From Lactonifactor longoviformis DSM 17459 (GTDB taxonomy: Bacteria; Bacillota; Clostridia; Lachnospirales; Lachnospiraceae), in assembly GCF_900129135.1 (NCBI RefSeq), contig NZ_FQVI01000010.1, forward strand, positions 1 through 64,000: 64,000 bases of DNA. The letters are read 5' to 3'. Position numbers and translations under genes: made by a program. Positions 1-8,814 of this stretch are shown here, piece after piece. The notes under the pieces were generated by a model that saw nothing but the letters and a program-made list of their open reading frames with translations, was not told the origin of the DNA and searched no databases. The stretch's first letter is position 1; each line of letters opens with the position of its first letter.

Positions 1-303
1 ACAGGCTGGCTGCAGGAAGGAAAGACGTGGTACTATCTGAAAGCAAATGGAGCGATGGCGACAGGCTGGCTGCAGGAGGGAAAAACGTGGTATTATCTGA
101 AATCCAGCGGGGCGATGGTGACAGGCTGGCTGTTGGACAGAAATACCTGGTATTATCTGAAAGCAAATGGGGCGATGGCCACCGGCTGGATAAAAGTGGG
201 CAGTAAATGGTATTATTTGTACGGCAGCGGAGCAATGGCCTCCAGGACATGGATAGGAAGATATTATGTAAATTCCTCTGGAGTTTGGACCAAGACTAGA
301 TAG
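1..303 (+). CDS. C-terminal part of a cell-wall (choline)-binding repeat protein, 5' truncated by window edge
   Basis: The open frame enters from base 1 and stops at 301-303. It encodes four tandem 20-residue repeats (60-bp period starting at 1, 61, 121 and 181) of the form TGWLQEGKTWYYLKANGAMA, followed by a degenerate final unit ending SSGVWTKTR. The paired Trp/Tyr-Tyr-Leu and Gly-Trp pattern is that of CW_binding_1 (choline-binding) repeats, which anchor surface proteins to teichoic acid or bind glucans. The catalytic or adhesive N-terminal part lies outside the window, so the function of the whole protein cannot be told. Repeats 1 and 2 are nearly identical at DNA level, suggesting recent unit duplication. 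A strong terminator follows at once. Confidence 0.85.
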   Translation, partial: TGWLQEGKTWYYLKANGAMATGWLQEGKTWYYLKSSGAMVTGWLLDRNTWYYLKANGAMATGWIKVGSKWYYLYGSGAMASRTWIGRYYVNSSGVWTKTR

Positions 304-319
304 AATAGACATTAAGACC

Positions 320-358
320 ATTACCGGTGCTGCTTTAACAGCACCGGTAATGATTTTG
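320..358 (+). terminator. Rho-independent terminator after the cell-wall-binding gene
   Basis: A perfect 13-bp stem (ATTACCGGTGCTG, 320-332, with its complement at 339-351) closes a 6-base loop and is followed by a short T-rich tail. It sits 16 bases after the stop codon. Confidence 0.85.
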
Positions 359-485
359 TAGATTACTTCAGTAATCTTGCTGAAAGCCGAACAGCTAAAG
401 TAATTATATATAGCAGTTATGGACGGGGAAGGGGTTTTCATAGGCTTCTCTGAAGCCAGGTGATTCTGTTGGTGCTGAATAAACG

Positions 486-1319
486 TCAGTTAGCAGAATT
501 CAGTTCGCGATATTGGGTCGGTGATACCCCTATCTCCTTTTTGAATATCTTAGAAAACGCAAAGGGGTCATTATACCCAACTGAATATGCAATATTCTGA
601 ATCGGAATATTTGGATCCTTAAGCAGCTGTGTCGCTTTTCTCATACGGAAAAAAATCAGGTATTCCTGCGGGGTATAATTGGTGGCATGTTTAAAAAGCT
701 TGCTGAGGTAGGAGCGGTCAAGACCACAGAAATCAGCAATATCCTGTACCTTAATCGGTTCAGAATATTTTTTGGTTATAAAATTGATCACATCCTTAAT
801 ATAGGTTAGCGATTTATCTTTTTCTTCGACAGCCGGCCTGTTTGATGTGGTATTTATCATGTATTGGAATAGGCGGTATAAGTTACCGATACATATATAT
901 TCTTCATTATTATGACGCAGGATTTCAACCATACAATCCTCCAGTTCCGTGGAGGGAGACGTAGGAATAAAAACAGGGGATTCATTAGATATCCCTGCTT
1001 TATGGAGCAGTTCCAAGGCTTTTCTTCCATTAAAATGTATCCAAATATAATTCCAGGGGTTATCATGGTCTCCTTCATAATAGGCTAAGAGATTCGGGGG
1101 GAGGACAAAAATCTGTTTGCTGGATACAGCATATACTTTGTTATCCAGAAACAGAGTACCGGCTCCGTTTAATATATAGTGGAGCACAAAATTATTTCGT
1201 ATGATAGGTCCAAAGCTATATCCTGGCGGACATTTTTGACATCCGACCTCATAAAAGCTTAAATCCTCATAGGAATCATAGTTTACAAAATAACATTCAT
1301 CGTAGTGTTTTGTAGCCAT
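486..1319 (-). CDS. AraC family transcriptional regulator
   Basis: 277 residues, the usual AraC/XylS length. The N-terminal half (about 30-150) looks like the AraC-type cupin sensor domain (VLHYILNGAGTLFLDNKVY, then a WIHFNG strand). The C-terminal 100 residues carry the two helix-turn-helix motifs: VQDIADFCGLDRSYLSKLFK and the second, IQNIAYSVGYNDPFAFSKIFK-type helix ending in GVSPTQYR. Such proteins usually sense a sugar and activate a neighbouring uptake or hydrolase operon, but no such operon is adjacent here, so the ligand is unknown. The start at 1319 is supported by GGGAAGAGG just upstream on the minus strand. Confidence 0.9.
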   Translation of the reverse strand: MATKHYDECYFVNYDSYEDLSFYEVGCQKCPPGYSFGPIIRNNFVLHYILNGAGTLFLDNKVYAVSSKQIFVLPPNLLAYYEGDHDNPWNYIWIHFNGRKALELLHKAGISNESPVFIPTSPSTELEDCMVEILRHNNEEYICIGNLYRLFQYMINTTSNRPAVEEKDKSLTYIKDVINFITKKYSEPIKVQDIADFCGLDRSYLSKLFKHATNYTPQEYLIFFRMRKATQLLKDPNIPIQNIAYSVGYNDPFAFSKIFKKEIGVSPTQYRELNSAN

Positions 1320-1460
1320 AACTGTACCTCTTCCCAGAATTTATGTTCTAATGCAGTTAGTATACCATGATTAGCAAAAAAGGAAAAGAATATAAAAGCC
1401 AGTGCGTAGTGCAATTTAAAAAGTAGCCATAGTAAACTCAAAATGAATAAGGAGAATCCA

Positions 1461-1691
1461 ATGATAAAAATAGATATTAATCTAAAAAATGAAAAGGAGG
1501 CAGTTGAGTTAGTCTCAAAACTGTCAACCTGCAGTGTAAATATTGATATGATTTACGGCCACTATATAGTGGATGCTAAATCAATACTAGGCGTACTTAG
1601 TGTTGCTGCCGGGAAAACGGTGACGCTGGCGATATATGCGGATGAAATCGGGGATGTAGAGGACAAAATTCGTGATTTCGTTAAAAAGTGA
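1461..1691 (+). CDS. HPr-like protein lacking the phosphorylatable His15
   Basis: 76 residues. I chose the ATG at 1461 because AAGGAG lies 1448-1453; an in-frame ATG at 1443 has no ribosome site and includes that AAGGAG. The segment VDAKSILGVLSV matches the HPr Ser46 region (V-N-x-K-S-I-M-G-V-M). The HPr active-site loop G-I-H-A-R-P-A is replaced by KNEKEAVEL, so the histidine that carries phosphate from PEP is missing. By analogy with Crh of Bacillus, which keeps Ser46 but not His15, a regulatory rather than sugar-transport role is likely; that is inference. A paralogue lies at 13866. Confidence 0.75.
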   Translation: MIKIDINLKNEKEAVELVSKLSTCSVNIDMIYGHYIVDAKSILGVLSVAAGKTVTLAIYADEIGDVEDKIRDFVKK

Positions 1692-1773
1692 TTGTCCAAT
1701 ATCATATTCTGGAACTGTATTCTGATTGTATTTTCTATGAATGGAATCATTTAGAAAAAGAAATGCGGATGTT

Positions 1774-1941
1774 TTATGGATTATGGAGGTAAGGATTGTG
1801 GTAGCCATCCGGACATACATTGGCTTCACTCCATTCCATCATAAGGTTCAGAATGGTAACAAAGCTGTTCCCCATTTCGCTGAGCGTGTACTCAACCCTG
1901 GGCGGTATTCCCCTATAAATCTCTCGATGCAGAAATCCATC
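1774..1941 (-). pseudogene. HxlR-type regulator remnant (C-terminal piece only)
   Basis: On the minus strand, translation gives DGFLHREIYRGIPPRVEY followed by TLSEMGNSFVTILNLMMEW. This is the conserved wing and last helix of HxlR (winged helix) regulators (family pattern DGLI.RE.Y...PPRVEY.LTE.G). The recognition helix and all residues N-terminal to it are absent and no start codon or ribosome site precedes the conserved block, so this is a decayed fragment. It accounts for part of the otherwise gene-free stretch 1692-2154. Confidence 0.65.
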
Positions 1942-2080
1942 GTTGGAGGCTGAGGGGCAAAGTGACTTGCTACGGTGGTAACTAAAATATATAATCCTCA
2001 AAAGATTGATGATAACAGATAAAAGAGGATAGCTTTTTATAAAACAGATTGAACTTTTTGTATAAATTCTATTTACCCAC

Positions 2081-2133
2081 TTGTAAATACTCCGAAACCG
2101 TAGTAAAATAAAAACTACGATTTCGGAGTATTT
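2081..2133 (+). promoter_or_regulatory. Promoter of the marR-ABC operon with two MarR-type operators
   Basis: TTGTAA (2081-2086), a 17-base spacer and TAAAAT (2104-2109) form a sigma-A promoter. The spacer is filled by the pseudo-palindrome TACTCCGAAACCGTAGTA (2087-2104), and a mirror copy (2114-2130, ACTACGATTTCGGAGTA) lies at the start of transcription. The two copies together make a 20-bp inverted repeat (2085-2104 against 2114-2133) with one mismatch. The likely reading is autorepression by the MarR protein encoded next. Confidence 0.75.
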
Positions 2134-2154
2134 CTATTTTGGGAGGAAAACACT

Positions 2155-2613
2155 ATGAGCAAAATGATAAGTGAAAAACAGGAAGCGATTAATCAGGTCT
2201 GTGAATTTATTGATGATATTTACTATCAGTATGCAAGTTCTTTTGGGATTACTGATACGGAACTTTCCATTCTGTATGCGTTGAGCGAGCATGATGGAGA
2301 GTATTTACAGAGCGATATCTGCCGGGAGTGGTCTTACAGTTTGCAGACCATCCATACCACCATTAAGAACATGGAGAAGCGGGGACTGATTGAACTGATT
2401 TGCAAAGCGGGTAACAAGAAGAACAAATATATCCATTTGACGGCGGCGGGAAAGAAGCTGGTGGATAGTATTATGATTCCTTTGATTACTGCTGAAGAGG
2501 AAGCCCTTGGAATGCTCTCCGCTGAGGAACAGGATATCCTGCTCCCAATCCTGCAGAAGTACGCAAATGCACTTAAGGAGTCGATTGGGAAGATAGAAAG
2601 GAATCCCCTATGA
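2155..2613 (+). CDS. MarR family transcriptional regulator
   Basis: 152 residues, normal MarR length. The winged-helix core spans roughly residues 35-105: helix ELSILYALSEHDG, recognition region REWSYSLQTIHTTIKNMEKRGLI and wing KNKYIHLTAAGKKL. The gene starts 14 bases after GGGAGGAAAA and its last codons overlap the first ABC exporter gene (ATGA-type junction at 2610). The two operator-like palindromes in its own promoter and the translationally coupled exporter suggest it represses the drug-export operon and releases on binding a toxic ligand; the ligand is unknown. Confidence 0.92.
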   Translation: MSKMISEKQEAINQVCEFIDDIYYQYASSFGITDTELSILYALSEHDGEYLQSDICREWSYSLQTIHTTIKNMEKRGLIELICKAGNKKNKYIHLTAAGKKLVDSIMIPLITAEEEALGMLSAEEQDILLPILQKYANALKESIGKIERNPL

Positions 2614-4343
2614 TAAAACTTTTGAGATTCTTATCACCCTATAAGGGGCGGGTCAGAATCATGCTGGTTTTGATGTTTCTGCAAATGCTTGGAACGTTGT
2701 ATGTTCCAACATTGACAGCGGATATCGTGAACAAGGGAATTATAAACGGGAATCTGAAACTTGTCTGGGGTATTGGCGGATTTATGCTGCTGATTGCCGT
2801 TCTGATTGCAGGGGTTTCTATTTTGCAGACCTATCTGTCTACTTCGGTTTTTACCGGCATGGGGCGTGACATCCGGAGTGCGCTGTTCAAAAAGTCGCAG
2901 AGCCTTACCATTAACGAATTCAACCGCTTTGGTCCGGATTCTATGATTACCCGCTGTACCAACGACATCACGCAGATCCAGCAGGGGTATATGGCGGCAA
3001 TAGAGATGCTTTTACCTGCGCCCATCATGGCAGTTGCCGGACTGCTTCTTGCATTTTCCAAAAGTCCTGCGCTGGCGCTGTTGATTGCGGCAGCTATGGT
3101 GGTTATATGTATTCTGACCGTGTGGATCGGTTCTAAGGCAATGAAACTTTTTGCGGGGCTGCAGGTTATGCTGGATAGAATCAACCGTGTCCTCCGTGAA
3201 AATCTGGCCGGAATCCGTGTCATCCGTGCCTTTAACCGCTCGGAATTTGAGCAGAAGCGGACAGACAAAACCTATGAGGAATATGCTTTCACAGCGATTC
3301 GTGTTAACAAGATTTTTGCTGTACTGCTGCCGGTTATTATGGTGATTATGAATGTATGCACGATCCTGATTATTGCACTGGGCGGGCAGAATGTGGCAAA
3401 CGGGCAGATGGAAATTGGCGACATTATGGCGCTGATTGAGTATGCGTTTCTGATATTGATGTATTTGGTTATGGGAATCATGGTTATTATGATTTTTCCA
3501 AGAGCGCAGACTTGTGCCGGCCGTGTCAATGAAGTGCTGGATCTATGTTCTGATAGGTCCGGGGCAGACACCCCGGATGATTGTAGAGCTGTGGTAAAAG
3601 CGCCGAAGCTGGAATTTTGCAATGTGACTTTTCAGTATCAGGGGGCGGAGGAACCTGTATTGAACAATTTAAGCTTCACTGCGGATATTGGAAAGACTAC
3701 GGCGATTATTGGCGGCACGGGTTCGGGTAAATCTACCATAGCAAGCCTGATTCCACGTTTTTATGATATTCAAAGCGGGGAAATCCGGATAGATGGAGAA
3801 AATATTGCCTCTATGTCGGAAGAAAACCTGCGGGAGCGTATAGGCTTCGTTCCGCAAAAAAGCTTTTTATTCAGCGGTACGATTCTTGATAATTTCCGTC
3901 ATGGGAAAAAGGATGTAACTTTAACAGAAATCCGTCATGCTGCGGATATTGCACAAATCAGTGATTTTATAGACAGTCTGGATGAGGGGTACGAAACAAG
4001 GGTATCCCAGGGCGGCGGCAATTTCTCCGGTGGTCAGAAACAGCGCTTGTCTATTGCGAGAGCGCTGGTGAGAAAGCCGGAGATTTATGTTTTTGATGAT
4101 AGTTTTTCTGCCCTGGACTTTAAGACCGATGCAAAGCTCCGCATGGCATTAAAAGGTGAAGTAAAGGATGCCGTGGCGATTCTTGTGGCACAACGGATCA
4201 GCACCATTATGGATGCGGAACAGATTATTGTGCTGGATGAAGGCCGTGTGGACGGAACCGGCACACATAAGGAGCTGCTGGCAAACTGTGCGGTATATCA
4301 GCAGATTGCCAAATCTCAGCTTAGTGAGGAGGAACTGTCGTGA
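2610..4343 (+). CDS. ABC exporter half-transporter, degenerate-site subunit (multidrug type)
   Basis: 577 residues: six-helix exporter membrane domain (about 1-310), then an ATPase domain. Walker A GGTGSGKST lies near 368-376, signature FSGGQ near 471. In the Walker B end the catalytic Glu is replaced (VFDDS instead of LDEAT), and the H-loop His is Gln (VAQRIST, near 528). This is the pattern of the non-catalytic partner of heterodimeric exporters (BmrC, LmrC, TM287). Its own intact signature completes the active ATP site of its partner, the next gene, with which it overlaps by 4 bases. Substrate probably amphipathic drugs or toxins; not determinable here. Confidence 0.93.
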   Translation: MIKLLRFLSPYKGRVRIMLVLMFLQMLGTLYVPTLTADIVNKGIINGNLKLVWGIGGFMLLIAVLIAGVSILQTYLSTSVFTGMGRDIRSALFKKSQSLTINEFNRFGPDSMITRCTNDITQIQQGYMAAIEMLLPAPIMAVAGLLLAFSKSPALALLIAAAMVVICILTVWIGSKAMKLFAGLQVMLDRINRVLRENLAGIRVIRAFNRSEFEQKRTDKTYEEYAFTAIRVNKIFAVLLPVIMVIMNVCTILIIALGGQNVANGQMEIGDIMALIEYAFLILMYLVMGIMVIMIFPRAQTCAGRVNEVLDLCSDRSGADTPDDCRAVVKAPKLEFCNVTFQYQGAEEPVLNNLSFTADIGKTTAIIGGTGSGKSTIASLIPRFYDIQSGEIRIDGENIASMSEENLRERIGFVPQKSFLFSGTILDNFRHGKKDVTLTEIRHAADIAQISDFIDSLDEGYETRVSQGGGNFSGGQKQRLSIARALVRKPEIYVFDDSFSALDFKTDAKLRMALKGEVKDAVAILVAQRISTIMDAEQIIVLDEGRVDGTGTHKELLANCAVYQQIAKSQLSEEELS

Positions 4344-6187
4344 TTGATAAGGACGAAATGCATGAAGTGCAGCCGGATGATTTTGGCGGCGAATACAGCG
4401 TGGAAAAAGCAAAGGATTCGAAAAAGACCGCTTTCCGGTTAGTGAAACGGCTGGCACAGCAGAAATGGAAATTGTTGCTTGTGCTGGCCAGCATCGTTAT
4501 TAGTTCTGTCCTTATGCTTATGTCGCCCAAGGTTATAGGGGCGGCAATCGACCAGCTTTGGGGCGGAATCCGGACTGCCGCGGAAACGGGCGGAACCTTT
4601 GCCGTTAATTTTGAGACGATGGGAGCCATTCTTTTCGTGCTGCTGGGGCTGTATCTGTTGGACTCATTGTTCAGCTATATTCAGCAGAACACGATGGCGG
4701 GCGTATCACAGACGCTTTCTCTGGACTTGCGCAAGGAAATCAGCGGGAAGATGAACAGGCTCCCCCTTCGTTACTTTGACCGCCACAAAAAGGGGGAGAT
4801 TTTAAGCCGCGTGACGAGCGATATCGAAAAAATTGCCGATACCCTTCAGGACAGTCTGACCCAGCTTTTTGCCTCTGTGGTGGATGTTGTTGGCGCTTTT
4901 GGCATGATGCTGTGGATCAGTCCGGTTCTGACCCTAATTGCTGCCGGAACAATCGTTTTGAGTATGGTGATTGCGGTGCTGGTGGCTTCCAAAACGGAGC
5001 GCAGCTTTGCAGCGAATCAGGAGTGCCTGGGCAGGCTGAACGGCAGTATTGAGGAATCCTTTACGGGAAACACCGTGATCAAGGCGTTCAATTTGGAAAA
5101 ACAGACCATAGAGAACACCGAAAAGCTGAATGAGGATTTATATCATGCAAGTTCAAAAGCAATGTTTTTGAACTATGCCATCAGCCCGATAATTCGTCTG
5201 GTGGGCAGGCTTGGTTACGTGGTTATTGCCATTCGCGGTGCAATTTCCGTGATGAATGGCCGTATCTCCATTGGGGATATTCAGGCATTTATTCAATATG
5301 TCAACCAGGTGACAGAGCCGGTCACGCAGGTTTCCTATACGCTGAACACGCTGCAGGGTGCGGTTGCGGCTGCGGAGCGGGTATTTGAACTGCTGGACGA
5401 GGAGGAGGAAATTCCTGACGCTGCGGCTCCCCGGCGGTTGGGACTGCCGAAAGGAGATGTGCGTTTTGAGCATGTCCGTTTCGGTTATAGCGACGGGCGT
5501 ATTCTGATGCAGGATATTTCCATTGATGTCAAGGCTGGAAGTAAGGTTGCTATTGTCGGTCCAACCGGGGCGGGCAAAACAACACTTGTCAATCTTCTGA
5601 TGCGTTTTTACGAGCTGCAGGGCGGCCACATTTTTATTGATGGTGTGGATATAGCGGATATGAAGCGGGATGAGCTGCGCTCTTTGATGGGGATAGTATT
5701 GCAGGACAGCTGGCTGTTTGGGGGCAGCATCCGGGAAAATATTGTATATAGCCGCGAAAATGCCACAGACGGGGAAGTTTATGCAGCGGCAAAAGCGGCA
5801 AGAGCAGACCATTTCATACGCACCATGCCGCAGGGGTATGATACGGTTTTAAGTGATGAGATCACAAGTCTTTCCCAGGGCCAGCGGCAGCTTCTTACCA
5901 TTGCGAGGGCGATTCTGGCGGATCCGGCTATTTTGATTTTGGATGAAGCTACCTCCAGCGTCGATACCCGCACGGAACTGGAGATCCAAAAGGCGATGGA
6001 CGCACTGATGAAAGGCCGTACCAGCTTTGTCATCGCCCACCGGCTGTCTACCATCCGTGATGCGGACTGTATCCTTGTGATGGACCAGGGCACAATTATC
6101 GAACAGGGAAGCCATAAGGAATTGATGGAGCTGGGCGGCTTCTATGCTGACCTTTATAACAGCCAGTTTGCGGCAAAGGCTGGCTAA
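4340..6187 (+). CDS. ABC exporter half-transporter, catalytic subunit (multidrug type)
   Basis: 615 residues. After a 40-residue cytoplasmic N-terminus come six membrane helices and an ATPase domain with Walker A GPTGAGKTT (about 407-415), Q-loop VLQDSWLF, canonical Walker B/catalytic Glu ILDEATSS (about 533) and H-loop AHRLST (about 566). The signature is altered to LSQGQ (about 511), so this subunit supplies a working Walker/His set but a poor signature, exactly complementary to the upstream subunit. The two genes overlap ATGA and must form a heterodimer with one consensus and one degenerate ATP site, as in BmrCD and LmrCD. Confidence 0.94.
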   Translation: MIDKDEMHEVQPDDFGGEYSVEKAKDSKKTAFRLVKRLAQQKWKLLLVLASIVISSVLMLMSPKVIGAAIDQLWGGIRTAAETGGTFAVNFETMGAILFVLLGLYLLDSLFSYIQQNTMAGVSQTLSLDLRKEISGKMNRLPLRYFDRHKKGEILSRVTSDIEKIADTLQDSLTQLFASVVDVVGAFGMMLWISPVLTLIAAGTIVLSMVIAVLVASKTERSFAANQECLGRLNGSIEESFTGNTVIKAFNLEKQTIENTEKLNEDLYHASSKAMFLNYAISPIIRLVGRLGYVVIAIRGAISVMNGRISIGDIQAFIQYVNQVTEPVTQVSYTLNTLQGAVAAAERVFELLDEEEEIPDAAAPRRLGLPKGDVRFEHVRFGYSDGRILMQDISIDVKAGSKVAIVGPTGAGKTTLVNLLMRFYELQGGHIFIDGVDIADMKRDELRSLMGIVLQDSWLFGGSIRENIVYSRENATDGEVYAAAKAARADHFIRTMPQGYDTVLSDEITSLSQGQRQLLTIARAILADPAILILDEATSSVDTRTELEIQKAMDALMKGRTSFVIAHRLSTIRDADCILVMDQGTIIEQGSHKELMELGGFYADLYNSQFAAKAG

Positions 6188-6202
6188 AACGGAGATGATC
6201 GC

Positions 6203-7471
6203 ATGACAGAAAAAAGATTAAAAAGAATGAGGCCAAGAGCTTTTGATACCGGCATATTCGGGGAAAAAGAAGTAAATACCGGACGACAGGTTGAATTGGA
6301 TATTGCGAAAGGGTTTGCAATCCTTTTTATGGTGTGGGTGCATACTGCGGAGACTTTCGGAAACGAGCAGGGAATCGGCAATGCGATTGTTGAAATCCTC
6401 GGAGGTCCCTTTGCCGCACCGGTATTTATGGAGTGCATGGGCATTGGCATGCGCTATGCGAAAAAGACAGCAGCGAAGGATTTAGCAAAGCGTGGGGCGG
6501 GACTTCTGTTCACAGGACTTATATTGAATGTATTCCGCTATGTAATCCCATTGTTTATAGGATATGCGGCAACCGGTGAGACGTTGTTCCTATACACTTT
6601 CCCTTTCCTGTTCGGCGTAGACATTCTGGAATTTGCAGGGCTTGCGTTTCTCTTTTTCGCATTGGCAAAGAAATTTGGCTGGTCAGACAAAACGCTTGCT
6701 GTCATAGCGGTTCTCTCATCACTTTGCGGTATGCTTCTGAAAGGAATGTCAACGGGATTTCTTTATGCCGATCAGTTTCTTGGATATATATGGGGAAATG
6801 ATGAGGCGGAAACCTATTTTCCGTTCCTGAACTGGATTATCTTCCCTGTTTTCGGATACTTTTTTGGGAAATTGCTGCGCCGCTGCTCGGATAAAAAGGC
6901 ATTTTACAAAAGGGTATCTCCGATTTGCGGGGGATTAGGGCTTGGCTATGTAATATCCGCATATATTTTTCATTTTGGAATGTACGGAAAGAACGGCTAC
7001 TACTACTTTTTAGGTTCATTAGACACAGCGGCAGTTCTCTTGTTGGTTATCGGTATATTCGGTTTTTGTTTCCTGCTCTCCCGATTGAAAGAGGGGGTGC
7101 CTATAAGAGCCTTGCGGAATATGAGCGCAAACATCAACACGGTTTATTGTATTCAATGGACATTGATAGGAAGCACGGGGATTCTGCTGTCCGTCCTTTT
7201 GCCGGAGGATGGTCTTGGTTTTGTTCCAATGACAATACTTGCAGCAGTTTTTACGGTTTTTTCGGCTTTCACGGCAAATTGGTATCAAAAGAAAAAAATC
7301 TTAAGCGCAAGGTCGGCGAAAGTTGTTCTTTCAGGCATACTTGCGGCAGTGCTTGTCTGTAGTCTGATTGGACAGACAAAGGTTGAATCCTGTCTGTATA
7401 ATGAGGGATATGATTTCATTCAGGAGTTCTATGAGGATGATTCTGATATGAGTATTGATATAGAAAAATAA
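6203..7471 (+). CDS. Multi-pass membrane protein, acyltransferase/HGSNAT-like
   Basis: 422 residues with about ten hydrophobic segments. The N-terminal motif ELDIAKGFAILFMVWVHTAE, with an Arg/Asp-Gly-type first helix and a His, resembles membrane acyltransferases (acyltransferase-3 and the DUF1624/heparan-glucosaminide acetyltransferase group), which move acyl groups across the membrane to sugars. The exact family is uncertain. The ribosome site GGAGATGATCGC fixes the start. It lies 15 bases behind the ABC pair, so it is probably in the MarR operon; a role in envelope modification linked to drug resistance would fit but is inference. Confidence 0.65.
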   Translation: MTEKRLKRMRPRAFDTGIFGEKEVNTGRQVELDIAKGFAILFMVWVHTAETFGNEQGIGNAIVEILGGPFAAPVFMECMGIGMRYAKKTAAKDLAKRGAGLLFTGLILNVFRYVIPLFIGYAATGETLFLYTFPFLFGVDILEFAGLAFLFFALAKKFGWSDKTLAVIAVLSSLCGMLLKGMSTGFLYADQFLGYIWGNDEAETYFPFLNWIIFPVFGYFFGKLLRRCSDKKAFYKRVSPICGGLGLGYVISAYIFHFGMYGKNGYYYFLGSLDTAAVLLLVIGIFGFCFLLSRLKEGVPIRALRNMSANINTVYCIQWTLIGSTGILLSVLLPEDGLGFVPMTILAAVFTVFSAFTANWYQKKKILSARSAKVVLSGILAAVLVCSLIGQTKVESCLYNEGYDFIQEFYEDDSDMSIDIEK

Positions 7472-7488
7472 ATGAAAAAGGGATAGCA

Positions 7489-8091
7489 ATGGAGATAAGA
7501 ACACTTGATAAAAAAGATTATAAAAAAGCCATTCAATTTGCGATTAAAGGAATGCACTTTGATTGGTATATGAAAAGCAAAACGCTGCTGAAGCTGTATG
7601 GAAGATACTTTCTGTACCTTGAAATAAACAGGGCAACCCAAATCATAGCGGCGTATGAGGGTGAGGAGTTTTTGGGATTATTATTGGCGGAGATGTATCA
7701 TGAAAAGCCAGTTCGCACATCTGTGTTTCAAAAGATATATGTAAAGGTTTTTGATTGGTTACAGCATACCTTTGCTGGCAGCGAAGTCGGCTGCTATGAT
7801 GAAGCAAATCAATCCATGCATCATGAACTGCTGAAAAAGGAAAAGCCGGACGGTGAATTGATTTTTCTGTCGGCTGATCCGAACGTAAACCGAAAAGGCA
7901 TTGGTACTGTGCTGCTTAATGAATTGATAAAACGGGAAAAAGGTAAAGTCATTTATCTGTTTACAGATAATGCCTGTACTTATCAGTTCTATGAGCAGCG
8001 GGGGTTTGAACGGTTTGCAGAACGTAATATCGAATTAAGACTTGCCAAAACCATTCATTTGGAGTGCTATTTATACAGAAGGACATTGTAA
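7489..8091 (+). CDS. GNAT family N-acetyltransferase
   Basis: 200 residues. The acetyl-CoA-binding region is visible as LSADPNVNRKGIGTVLLNEL (R/K-G-x-G-x pattern, about 125-145), followed by the typical C-terminal strand VIYLFTDNACTYQFYEQRGF, where N..Y.FYE..GF is the conserved GNAT motif B ending. Substrate unknown. It sits 17 bases after the previous gene and 1 base before the next, in the same co-directional run. Confidence 0.85.
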   Translation: MEIRTLDKKDYKKAIQFAIKGMHFDWYMKSKTLLKLYGRYFLYLEINRATQIIAAYEGEEFLGLLLAEMYHEKPVRTSVFQKIYVKVFDWLQHTFAGSEVGCYDEANQSMHHELLKKEKPDGELIFLSADPNVNRKGIGTVLLNELIKREKGKVIYLFTDNACTYQFYEQRGFERFAERNIELRLAKTIHLECYLYRRTL

Positions 8092-8092
8092 T

Positions 8093-8770
8093 ATGGAGAA
8101 AGAAACGGTAAAACAAAAGAAAAACTACCTTAAAGAAAAAGGCTCTTTAATAATCTACAGCAAATTGTTCTGGCTGTTTCTGGCAGGAAGCGTTGTTGGG
8201 GTTATAATGGAAGGCACTTTTTGTCTGTTTACAAAAGGACAGTGGGAAAGTCATGTTATTTCTGTTTGCCTGCCTTTTAACGCTTTATACGGAGCCGGAG
8301 CCGTCCTATTTTATGTGGGAGCAGTCAAATTAAGAAAAAAGAATATCTGGATTCGTGTGCTATATATGACAGTTGCCGCAACCGTGTTGGAATTGCTTTG
8401 CGGATTACTGCTCAAATACGGTTTGGGAATGCGTGCATGGAACTATGAAAACAGCTTTTTGAACTATAAGGGGATAATTTGCCTTGGATTTTCTATTGCG
8501 TGGGGGATTGCCGCTTTTGGCTTTTGCAAATTATATTCTCATATCAACTCTTTGCTAAATAAACTTAGAGGAGGATATTGGAACTGTGCCTGTGCAGTTT
8601 TAAGTATAGTTATGGCTATAGATATTTCTCTTGCCGGCATTTCTATCGTGCGATGGAGTGAGCGGCATTACGGTATTAGTGCATCAACACAATTTGAGCA
8701 GGAAGTTGATATGGAAGCTCCGGATGAATGGATGGAGTCACGCTTTGCCGAATGGAGATTTCTTGGATGA
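8093..8770 (+). CDS. Putative ABC-transporter type IV membrane protein (PF06541-like)
   Basis: 225 residues from the ATG at 8093; a longer frame from 8042 lies inside the upstream GNAT gene and is not favoured. Four to five hydrophobic helices are present. The segment GSVVGVIMEGTFCLFTKGQW and the following LPFNALYGAGA match the conserved start of the PF06541 family (putative ABC transporter, CmpB-like), a common Firmicutes family of unproven function. No ATPase partner is coded nearby apart from the exporter pair. Confidence 0.7.
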   Translation: MEKETVKQKKNYLKEKGSLIIYSKLFWLFLAGSVVGVIMEGTFCLFTKGQWESHVISVCLPFNALYGAGAVLFYVGAVKLRKKNIWIRVLYMTVAATVLELLCGLLLKYGLGMRAWNYENSFLNYKGIICLGFSIAWGIAAFGFCKLYSHINSLLNKLRGGYWNCACAVLSIVMAIDISLAGISIVRWSERHYGISASTQFEQEVDMEAPDEWMESRFAEWRFLG

Positions 8771-8814
8771 TTTTAACTTAAATCAGAAGTGCAACAATAT
8801 AGGAGAATGGTGAA

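Noticed and set aside
1-240. 60-bp tandem repeats as a CRISPR-like array
   Set aside because: The repeats are contiguous, in frame and encode choline-binding units; there are no spacers.
1443-1460. Earlier ATG (1443) for the first HPr-like gene
   Set aside because: The AAGGAG ribosome site would lie inside the coding sequence; the ATG at 1461 is correctly spaced.
5153-5812. 219-codon minus-strand frame opposite the ABC exporter
   Set aside because: It is antisense to the membrane and ATPase domains, has no ribosome site and no recognisable domain.
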